This document shows positions 47,066 to 56,110 of a stretch of 64,000 nucleotides of DNA, in pieces; position 1 is the first letter of the stretch; the number at the start of each line of letters is the position of its first letter. The translations under genes were made by a program, and so were the position numbers. The DNA lies in contig NW_019211455.1 of assembly GCF_002443255.2 (NCBI RefSeq), positions 4,012,597 to 4,076,596 on the forward strand, given 5' to 3'. Source of the stretch: Varroa destructor (lineage: Eukaryota; Arthropoda; Arachnida; Mesostigmata; Varroidae). The notes beneath the pieces are model-generated. The model searched no databases. It saw only the letters and a program-made list of their open reading frames with translations, and was not told where the DNA came from.

Positions 47066-47107
<42 letters not shown>
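47066..47107 (+). repeat. (TCG)14 microsatellite
   Basis: Fourteen uninterrupted TCG/CGT units, 42 bases, with every unit containing a CpG. It gives a poly-Thr run on the minus strand (46947-47129), which is not a supported gene. Confidence 0.97.
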
Positions 47108-47108
<1 letters not shown>

Positions 47109-47423
47109 CACCGGGTGCGGTGTCATCATGTGGCGTTGTTAAGCGTTTCTTCCCACTCGGGGGTGAACACTTCGAGGCAACCGAAGAGGAAGCAGTTTCA
47201 ACAAGCTGGGTGTTAGCAACATCATGGCAGCTCTAGCTAAATAGTTCAGCTCAGTTTGGGGGCACAACTTCTACTTGCAATGAACGAACAGCTAGCCAAC
47301 GTAACCCGACTCAGCTTCAGGGATTCATCTTCGCAACAGCAGCATACCTGGGCAGTAATCATTCAAGACCGACAATGATGGCGATCAGACCAAAAACTAC
47401 TCTATCGATGGTGGAAGAGAGTA

Positions 47424-47431
47424 GGCAGGCA

Positions 47432-47469
<38 letters not shown>

Positions 47470-47495
47470 TAGGTAGGTGCTGCTGCTGCTGCTGC
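47424..47495 (+). repeat. Compound (GGCA)n-(GGTA)n-(TGC)6 array
   Basis: Tetramer GGCA with one GACA variant runs to 47467, changes to GGTA for two to three units, then abuts six TGC triplets. The minus-strand LPACLPAC peptide is its translation artefact. Confidence 0.96.
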
Positions 47496-48886
47496 TTTTG
47501 CTACCGTACCCCTCACACTGTCGATGGAGGCAAAAGGACGAAGAACAGCGTGAAGAAGGGGGAAGGTGATGCGACGAAGTAAAGTGGCCGAAGTCACCGT
47601 CGGTAGCAGCTGAAGATGATGATGTTATGCAGGCGGGACGTTGAGTAAAACGAAGTGTTGCATACTCTTCCGTTCTTTATTTTTTTTCTATTACGTTATC
47701 TGTTTCTGTCTTTTTATTTCGACGTCGGCCGTAAAGATCATGATCTTCTCCGAGATGGTCTGTCGATCTGCATGATATGGATTCATGCTTGCTGGGGAAC
47801 GTGTTACAGACAAGTTACTTCGAACTAAGTTTCGACGATGGTGCTACGGAGAGGACGTCGTTCCACTAGACGATGCGATACGATATGCCATCGTCCCTTA
47901 CCGCGCCCAGAACGGTGCTAGTGCGAAAGATTGCAAAAACGGCAGTTAGCCAAGAATATGTCGACGGGATAGTTCCTTTGCCGATCGAATATGCCCTTGC
48001 TGTACAACAGGGTGTTCGCTTCCAAGCTACTCGTACCAACAGATATGTACAACAGACAGGTGGAGATGCGCGAACATCGATGAGAGACAGGACATCGAAT
48101 AAGAGAGATGACGCTAAGCTGAGCTCATCGTTCTCACTCTGCTGCTTGCGCCTATCCCTCTTTCGAGAATGCAATAAGCAAACAAAGAAGCAGAACCCGA
48201 AACTGAGCTGATTGTAGGCTAGTGTAAATGGGCGACCCTTGCAGTTGTTCCTGCCGTTGCGCCTGCTGATTGGTATGCGCCAATCCCGTCTGCGAATACG
48301 AAAAGTCCAAAAACGCTGTTGCGGCGCTATCGCCATGGGCGCCATGTTTTGTTGTTATTGACATCGAGCGCTCTCCGTGCCTATGTTCCGGACGCCTTAG
48401 GGCCAATGCGCCTCGCGGAGAAGATGCGTTGATCAATCGTAACCGGCGTATTTGCACCGGTAACGTCATTGGTTTTTCGAGCGCGGAGGTGCGTCTGTGT
48501 GTCTCCGCCATTATGTATTCGGGTCAGCGAATGCAGGAGATGAGGCGACTGCAGCAGCGAGCACGCGCAGTAGCAGCGACATCAGCACAGATTGATGGTA
48601 AATTGGAGACGGCCCCGCTGTTTGCTCTACTACTTCAGGTAACTTGAGCGAAGGCTATTACTAGGCTCCTTTTCGGATCGAGCAAACGGACTGAATGTAA
48701 ATAAAGGCAAGGGTTGAGAGTGGGTGGATGGTCTAGCGGTCGGTCGGTCGTTCATTCATCCATTCATTCGTTCTGTAGGTGTAACTGATGAAATGATGTT
48801 GCCGCTTGGCTGAGTGATAAAGATCAAATGGTGATGAACGGGAAAAAGAAAAGTCGTAGTTCAACGAGCCAATCTGAACTGGTTAT
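47496..48886. other. Unsupported overlapping frames; short tetramer patches
   Basis: Four overlapping frames (112-159 codons) on both strands at 47866-48647 reflect a GC-richer, stop-poor patch and none shows a domain. A minus ATGGCGGAG at about 48511 looks start-like but its frame is unremarkable. (GGTC)3 and ATTC/ATCC repeats lie at 48738-48773. A palindrome AAGATCATGATCTT is at 47733-47746. Confidence 0.55.
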
Positions 48887-48969
48887 GACTCCTATGAGAT
48901 AAAGCCACCTTGATGCCGCAGCCTGCGGTGGCTTTACGAGCATTTTGAACCGCTGAGTTCGTAGGAGTC
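48887..48969 (+). ncRNA. Three-way-junction-like fold (hypothetical structured element)
   Basis: An outer stem GACTCCTA / TAGGAGTC (48887-48894, 48962-48969) encloses a 10-bp stem TAAAGCCACC / GGTGGCTTTA (48900-48909, 48927-48936) and a 4-bp stem GAAC / GTTC (48947-48950, 48957-48960). Inside the long loop, CCGCA / TGCGG offers a competing pairing. It is not a tRNA (no T-loop or D-arm signals) and lacks hammerhead core sequences. No transcript evidence is available, so the call rests on pairing alone. Confidence 0.25.
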
Positions 48970-49411
48970 GAAAAAAATAGTCGCCGTAACCGTAGCGTTC
49001 GAAATCGGCGTGGTTTTATACCATCGCTATCTAGATAGTTGCAAAAAACGGAGAAGTGTCTAATTCTTAACAAGACTCTGACACGGGGACGGGTATCCTC
49101 CGCTCTCTTTATCTAACATCCTGAATGAAATAAACCGACTTTCCGATAACCATATCGAAATATTCGAGAAATTGCCCACACTGTGACCGGGCGGTGCAGT
49201 AACGGGTACAGGGGCTAAGTAAGGAAACACCCCCCGCGATTGGCCCGCGGCTCAAATGATCAATGTTTATATATATAAAGTCGAAATACGCCAACGAAAC
49301 GAAGGCAACCTCTGAGGACTAGACACAGACGTGTATTATATAATTGAACGAGTTTGGAATATAGCAGATAAGAATGTTTCGAATAGTAAATGCAGGAGAT
49401 ACCATTGGAAA
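48970..49411. other. Unique sequence without recognisable gene
   Basis: Short minus frames only. Nothing else seen. Confidence 0.65.
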
Positions 49412-49512
49412 ATGGCCAATTGTGGTCATAAAGCTAAGACGAACCATAACAACGATGATGGCGGCAGTAATTACGGACTCTGCAGGGACGATGCTGTAGC
49501 CAAAATCTCGCG
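49412..49512 (+). CDS. Possible first coding exon (unproven)
   Basis: An ATG in an ideal context (AAA before, G after) opens MANCGHKAKTNHNNDDGG and continues for 33 codons plus two bases to CGCG|GTAAGATC, with the donor GT at 49513-49514. A stop (TAA) falls immediately inside the intron phase. The peptide is hydrophilic, with Asn/Asp and Gly and three Cys, and no family is recognised. The upstream part of the same frame from 49331 has less favourable starts. Support is only start context plus donor. Confidence 0.15.
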
Positions 49513-51727
49513 GTAAGATCTATTATTGCTTAACACTTTCAGCTGATCTATCAAGTGACGAGGATAACAATTCAACTGCGCAAATTGATCCACCGATCAT
49601 CCGATAAATTGTCAATACTTTCCTACTGAACGTCAACGCCCTTAACGGAGCCTGATATTCCTGCTAATCGTGCTGTTGAATACTTCGTTATCGTCACAAA
49701 ACGATCTTAGCTAACTCTTGTAAACTGATAGATGTTGATTGGTAGTGGTCTTGAAAGGGGGCTTCATCTTCATAAAAGTAGCTCGAGACGAATACAAACG
49801 CAACGTAGAAATCGGTGGTAACGTGACGAGGGCCTGTCGTTGTTATCGTATATTAATGCTTGCACTGCACAAATGACTGCCCCACAAATCCTATTCCATT
49901 CGACGATTGGTATTCATAGTGACAGACGATGAGTGCCTTACGAGGACTGGCCGCATAATATCGTTGTTTTTTTTTTATATCACAGCTTACCGTCTTATTT
50001 TTATACTACTCAATTGAAGGGTGACATTGAAAACAGATGCTACAAACTTTTTTCATTTTTCTTTATTAGCGTTTTGTCAATCTTTGCCTTTCTGCCACGC
50101 CTGATTCCGCCATACAGTCCAGGAACCTGCATCTAGGCTGATCGAGCCGATAGGGCCACGCAGAACCTCAGAGCTGTGTCTCTCATAAAAAGTCAGCTGG
50201 GTAACCCTAGTTGTTACAGGAGAGCTTTGCCTCCATTCATCTAGAAGATGTTTAATCTCACGGTAGTTCAGGCATTTGCTCAGTGTGAACGAAAGCCAAC
50301 GAGTTGGCCTTCAGAATGTTCGTGTCTACTCCGATGCTATCCGTCGTAACCTAATAGTCGTTGCTGTGGCATTGATAGGAGCTGCAACGTTTTTTGCCTG
50401 TCATCTGTTTTTTCGGAGAGCCCATTAACAGGTCAGTGTCAAGAAACATTCTCGGCATCAAACCCTTCAAGGGGAGTATTTCGCTCGTAGCACGCCAAGA
50501 TCGTCTTTAGAAGTTTTTAATATTGAATGCTTAGTACTATTGTTGTTGTCACTGCTTCTGCTGTCAACAATATCACCTGTACAAGGCTTGTTTATTTTTT
50601 TTTAAGTTTAATTGACCTGTTCCTGCCAGTGTTCCAATGTGGTAGTGGTCATAGGCGCGGCTGCCACCATGTTCATTAGCGGCCTGCAGACGACTCACTG
50701 TCATCGTGATAATCATCGTCATCATCATTATTGTTATGGCAAGATTAAACTACTGGCTACTACAGTGTAGAGCTTTACTGTATTTACGCTGGTAGCAGTG
50801 ATCAGAACAGACTTCTGTCACATGAAAAAGAGGGTGAATGTGCTGCTGTTAGCGTTGCCACCGAAAGCGTCTGCTACCTGGCCTGCGCCCAAAAGCAGAA
50901 CAAAAGGAAGAGAAGGAGTTAGCATTATTTTCGCTGTCGTTTCATGGACCACCCGAGCGGTACAGGAAAAAACTTGTTTTTCCCGCGTTCGTTTTCTCTT
51001 TATTCCATGCTCTATCCCCCTTTCGGCCTCCTGTTTCCTGTGGCTTCTCTACAATGCCTTGTGATATCCTGGTAACATATGCCGCAGTGCTCAGGAACCG
51101 AGACTATATAATGCGACCAAACTACATCCACGGCACGACAAGCAGCACCATAGCTGCTACTGCTACCACAATATAGGACAGCGGCAGCTCGAGCTGGCAC
51201 CACGCCATGCGTAGTAACGATTCTTAGCCGGAACTGAGAAAACGAAATAGAGAGCGCTCTGCGACTTTTCCTCGTTAAGATGGAACGTCCAGGCAAGTCA
51301 AGAATATAAAAGGGGCGAAGGAGAAAATAGGGACTTGAAAAAGTCTAGCACAGTTTAGAGCTTTCTCTATATATATATGGTGTATCTGTTCTGCCAAAAT
51401 CACCTATCGTACTCACCGGTGCTACTCGACACAACCAGCAGCAAAGATCGAATATTGCTGCTTGCTTCGAAAAGCCGTGCTCGAGAAATTTTCCAGATCT
51501 TGGCCCAAGAGTGCGCCTGTGTCTACCTACCTACCTGCTTGTGTGTGATTACTCCGTCTACAAAAGATACCAGCGAAAACGCACCATCGAGCGGACATCA
51601 TCGATTTATTTCTAGCTTTCGCGTTTGACGCCACCCAGCGCAAAAGCAAAACGGCGTTCGCGACGAATTCAAGGTGGATGCAGCTAGAAAAGCTGTACGA
51701 CCATCACTACGACAACGACACGGTCTC
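49513..51727. other. Unique sequence without recognisable gene
   Basis: Frames under 95 codons without recognisable domains. Short runs of GTT/CAT triplets around 50540 and 50710. No RNA gene seen. Confidence 0.65.
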
Positions 51728-52207
51728 TTACAAGCACACCGAACATAACAAGAAAAGTTCTTCGCGACAGACGGGGTAAACGCTAGAAATGGGCGAAACA
51801 AGCACGAAAATCAAGAAACTTGCTTGGATGGTCGCGTTTCTTTGGTGTAACCCAAGCGCGTGCGCACGATTTACTACGATTTGCCTCCAACTGGAGTAGT
51901 TTTGAAGGACGTCTAGGGGAGGATGTCTGTTGAAACGATCTTGCCTGCTCAATCCTTGAAGAGCACAAGCCGCAATCCATTCGTTATCCGACGAAAGACA
52001 AATGAGCTTGAAAACAGGGCACAGCACGGTGTACACGGGCGCCAGCCGAGCTCCTAGCGACGGGTCTCCACGATTCGTGACATCACCTAGCATTAGAGCC
52101 CGTACAAATACAACCCATTGTATTTTTCCAAGTGTTTTCCCGTTCGAGTGGTATGAAATAGGTTTCAACTCGACTATGTGACACTCACCACAGTAACTGA
52201 TCGCCAC
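51728..52207 (-). CDS. Open frame of balanced composition (unproven)
   Basis: A 159-codon minus frame without low complexity or repeats, beginning at GTG with no upstream in-frame ATG; the first Met is about 39 codons in. Segments such as NEWIAACALQGLSRQDRF and DVLQNYSSWRQIVVNRAH look protein-like. The last ~35 residues are hydrophobic and Cys-rich (FLIFVLVSPISSVYP). No family recognised. One such frame is expected by chance in this window, so it is kept only because its composition is unusually even. Confidence 0.12.
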   Translation of the reverse strand: MAISYCGECHIVELKPISYHSNGKTLGKIQWVVFVRALMLGDVTNRGDPSLGARLAPVYTVLCPVFKLICLSSDNEWIAACALQGLSRQDRFNRHPPLDVLQNYSSWRQIVVNRAHALGLHQRNATIQASFLIFVLVSPISSVYPVCREELFLLCSVCL

Positions 52208-52594
52208 CGTCTTAGTGAATTACTGCGAACACGCCGGTCGAAATGTCTAGTAGTTGTCTCTCCGTGTGTAGCTCACGGCATTGTTTATTGTATGTGGTGA
52301 CCTCCCACCCCATAAGACGCATGCACCTATACAGCGCAGACGGAAGCCACATCCATTTTCGGGTCAATGCCGGAAGCACTGGCTGACTCAGGTCGATTGT
52401 AATAGGCCATCACGTGAAATTCTGAAGCTGTGTGAAAACAATCGCAAAATTCAAATTTTTTTTATAGCGAAACACTAAAATATGTGATATCAACCACTTG
52501 TACCGCCAGCTCAATATACTTATATTAATAGATATAATCGTGATTTTTCGTACATGAAACTGTTCTCTGTTGTCGAGACTGTGTACGTATGCGC
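52208..52594. other. Unique sequence without recognisable gene
   Basis: A short plus frame at 52281-52478 is unrecognised. Becomes AT-rich toward 52500. Confidence 0.65.
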
Positions 52595-52640
52595 GATTTG
52601 TTTAGACTTTGTGCTACGTTGCACAAAGTCTAAACAAATC
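52595..52640. repeat. Perfect 20-bp snap-back inverted repeat, 6-nt loop
   Basis: GATTTGTTTAGACTTTGTGC (52595-52614) is exactly reverse-complemented at 52621-52640 around the loop TACGTT. The stem stops abruptly on both sides. No transposon ends or target duplications are seen. Confidence 0.97.
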
Positions 52641-54197
52641 TGTGTATTTGCAATATTTTTACAATTCACGGTAGGTCGCTAAGTAAACAATTGTCCCAGT
52701 TAACCTCGTCAAATATATATTAACAGAGCTGCTTCTGTCTAGTAATAGATGTTAGGTGTATTTTACCATTTTGTTATATTACGAATAGCGCAGGGAAGTA
52801 ATAATGCGAAGAAAAAGCGTGTTGTCTGAAACAATGCAAACCGCGACCTCTATGAGAGATTTATGGCGTTCATATATCGTATACGTTAGATAGTATCTGC
52901 GAATCTGAGTTGAACGTCAAGTGATCTAAACGAGACTGGTCTTCTGTTAATTAAAGCTATTTGGTAGCATAATAATAATAATAATAAACTTTCGAAGATT
53001 TCAAGCGTTCGCTGCCAGATTTGTGCACCTTCAGCTATAAAAGTAGGGACGTGCTCAGATCTGGCACTAAAGGCAAAAGCACTTTTACTGTTGTTATTTA
53101 AATCAGGGAGTTAGTTCACACAAGCTGTATCTAGCTCGAGAAGCTAAAAACAGGACATCCGTTTAAGATCTATAAAGCGTTACAAAAGTTTGCAAAAGCT
53201 GCTTTTTCAAAACTCAGATATCCTGAAGTCTACTAAGCCAACTATTATAGCTAGCGCCAATGCAGGTATGGGTTCTCCACCGACCTTGGGCTGTTGATAT
53301 ACTGCCGCACGCTGATATTGTCCGTATCTGTCTTTGTCTGAAATATTCGAATCGACAATTTAATTAATGGGCCAGCAAGGTGGACTCGGCTTTATAACTG
53401 TGACATAACGTGAATTCGCTGCGCCCAACGGTTGTTCCACGGTACTCGTAGCGCTGGAATCCAGGCTGTGACCAGTAAGCTGCAACAAAATCACTACGAG
53501 ATGACGAAGAGAAAAGGATAAATTCCGCACCTCACTGGCTCTAGCAGTTGAGGCAGAGCCCATAAGTCTGTGTCTCGCGAGAGTGACATATATCTGCCGC
53601 CGTTCATAGTATTCCCGCCAGTCAATAAAGACATGGTACTATTAGACAGTTACATCTTAGGCTCACGAGAAGATGGGGACAACGATTGCCAGCTGTATAG
53701 AATAGATATTAGATATCGAAAAGCAACTAGCTTTCGCAGGCCTGAAAGCGTCAGGCCTATTTCGCTGTCAACCTGGGTGGCATGGACACCGCTATCCACC
53801 GCCGCAGTCTGCTGTTTACCCTGACGGCACCAACATTAGGTAAACTCAAGGTAACGAAAAACTAGAAAAATGCTTGTTTACTTTTGCTACTTTTCAATAT
53901 CATTATCGTCGTAAGTTCGTCTGCTAACTCGTCTGCTTCATGTTAGCGGCGTAAGCGGCGGTGACAACTGTTTGATATCGAGGAAGAGGACTATTATACC
54001 GAATAGACAAAGCTGCGTTTTGGCCCCCTACTCAGACAAAGAACTTTACATATCGCGCTATACTTGGCAGTAGATGGCAGTAGGCTAAGTAGCAATAGAT
54101 GATTCAACAAAATTTTTTGTATTTGAGAGAGAGAGTACAATATAAATTGATGTTTATACCTGTTTAATCGCGTTATATTAAAAAGATGCACGCTTAC
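52641..54197. other. Unique sequence with (AAT)6
   Basis: (AAT)6 at about 52969-52988. A small perfect hairpin AGGCCTGA-AAGCG-TCAGGCCT at 53738-53758. No supported gene. Confidence 0.65.
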
Positions 54198-54316
54198 TTT
54201 GGGCTTTAATAAAGCCTCAAATAATTCTCCTTTACGGGAACCTTCAATCAGGTGCCACAGATCCAAGGAGTCCATATCAATCCAAAATGCCAACTTGGTA
54301 TAGTGTAATTGCCGGC
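54198..54316 (-). CDS. Possible internal exon (unproven)
   Basis: On the minus strand an open frame reads ...KLAFWIDMDSLDLWHLIEG, then SRKGELFEALLKPK, and meets a donor-like AAA|GTAAGC exactly on a codon boundary (GT read at 54197-54196). The frame also stays open upstream to about 54340. The residue mix (Asp, Glu, Leu, Lys, Trp) is more protein-like than most frames here. The acceptor side is poor: TACCAAG without a pyrimidine tract. The start given is therefore arbitrary. No family recognised. Confidence 0.17.
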
Positions 54317-55708
54317 GCCAATATATGCCTGCGTAGTATATATATGTATATATAAAAGGAAGATAAGGAAAACTAGTTTTATTGAATCGTTCAACATTGT
54401 GTGCGAGTTTTAGTTGTTTGCCCGAGGTCTCGTAACGGCCCTCGAAACGATTGAAAAAAGGTGCGCAGAGGCAACTAGACAGCTAGCTAGTTCTCGCTGC
54501 CGCAGTTATCTGGCCGCTGATCTTGTTCGTAGTAGTCGTTGTGGTGGTGGGGTTGACGCTTATTCATTGGTTCGACCGAATGAGTGATATTTGAATGTGC
54601 GGAAGACTTATAGCCTTATTGTTTCTGCCATCGACCTACAACGCGCCGCTGGCAATGGTATGAGTAGGTAGTATTTACCGGAATTCAGCAACGGCCAGAC
54701 AAACACTAAAGGATGGGCACATAAGCAAGTGATCAGTCGAGCTTCTTGCTCTTTATCAAACGCAGCGAAGCAACTGTTAAGTCTAGCTTGTTTACCAAGT
54801 ATAAGGTTCTACGCTACTGACATTTTCTACTATTTGTCACCAGAAATGCTACGGTGAACGCTCTACTAATAGCGAGAGCAGGAGCGCGAGGACCGGCACC
54901 TTACTCACACGCATTTGAAGACTTCAGATTCGGTCGGGCTTAGCTCCTCCCCCATCTTCTCTTCACGGTCAACTATAACCATTAATACATGTGATACGTT
55001 TGCTATAGTATGAGGAGCTGCAGTCGATAAACAGACGGATTGATAGGCCCAGAGAAAAAGGCTTTAGGAGAGGGAAAGGCTTACCCAACGTTTTCGTTTT
55101 TTTTGTCAACTGAGGAAACAGATAACCTGACGGCACCGTACATTTGCTCTTGTAATGATTGCATGTTGTTTTCATATGATCCTTTATGACAAGATAGAGA
55201 GTTTGCGTTGCTTGGCCCCAAATCCTAGGTACCGAACTGAAGCTGACGAAAAGCTGACTCAGCGACGATTCATGTCACAGCCACCGCACCATGGTGAACG
55301 ATCATGCTCAATCTACAATCTGTTTGCATGGATACCTGTTTTCAGCCTGTTTATAGGTTCGTCGAACCTACTTCTCTTTCTTCTAGTTGTATATCTGCTG
55401 TAGATAATATTCCTAAACTATATTAATAGTGCGTCAATTATTTAGATTGGTGGCTTCTCCTGAGGCTTACTACTGTAGCTATGGTGGGAAGCTGCCAGTC
55501 GCTGGGCTCTCCTGCCGTAAGGAGCTGGAATCGCCGAGTCGCTACCTGGGGACGTTGAAACTTTGACTCTAATTCCAAGTAAGCCAGCGACCTCATTCAA
55601 CTGAAGGGCAGTCAAAACCACTAGTATGGGTAATTACTAGCCACCACAACCGACCACTGCCACTCTGTATATAAACTGAACCGCGATCCGCGTTCGGTTC
55701 CCATAGGG
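54317..55708. other. Unique sequence without recognisable gene
   Basis: Short TA runs at about 54336-54355. Frames under 85 codons. A TATATAAA word at 55668-55675 lies about 40 bases before an ATG frame (see 55709). Confidence 0.6.
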
Positions 55709-56110
55709 ATGCTGGCAAAGATGGCGGTGGCGACAATGGTAATATGGTCGACCGTACCCCCTGCGTTGACCACTCTACACTCGCTGCAGGCTGCCTGTTG
55801 CCGTTACGTTGACGCCGCTTTTTCGGATCTCAACTATGACGGCGACAACGACGAAAACGAGACATTTCGTGGTCGCTCTTTGCTTCGGGAGCCAAGAACT
55901 GCTCGTCCAGCGGCTTTGGATGTTGCTGTTCCGTTAATGGTTCTTTTTCGGTGGCTGAGAAACCCCACGCTGCGACGTCCGCTGCTGTTCTTAGTGCATC
56001 GTTCTACCGACATCGAAATTATATATACGCACGCAGACAGATACACACTCTTTACGATATATCAGCTACAACACAGCGCCCGAATCGTAGAGAGTGAACG
56101 GAGCACATAA
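55709..56110 (+). CDS. Open frame downstream of a TATA-like word (unproven)
   Basis: A 133-codon ATG frame preceded by TATATAAA some 34-41 bases upstream. The first residues MLAKMAVATMVIWSTVPPAL are moderately hydrophobic. The middle contains an acidic stretch DLNYDGDNDENE and the rest is Arg/Leu-rich without a domain. A second ATG, AAGATGGCGG, matches the YY1-type start-region word. Chance is a sufficient explanation. Confidence 0.12.
   Translation: MLAKMAVATMVIWSTVPPALTTLHSLQAACCRYVDAAFSDLNYDGDNDENETFRGRSLLREPRTARPAALDVAVPLMVLFRWLRNPTLRRPLLFLVHRSTDIEIIYTHADRYTLFTIYQLQHSARIVESERST

Noticed and set aside
47424..47467. Regularly spaced repeat that might look like a CRISPR array
   Set aside because: Contiguous 4-base units with no spacers, in a eukaryotic context; it is a tetranucleotide microsatellite.
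47866..48647. Cluster of four 112-159 codon frames on both strands
   Set aside because: Overlapping frames on both strands in a stop-poor GC-richer patch, none with a recognisable domain or splice pattern.
55668..55675. TATA box TATATAAA as a promoter call
   Set aside because: TA-rich words are common here, no initiator could be defended, and the downstream frame is unproven. It is mentioned only in that entry.
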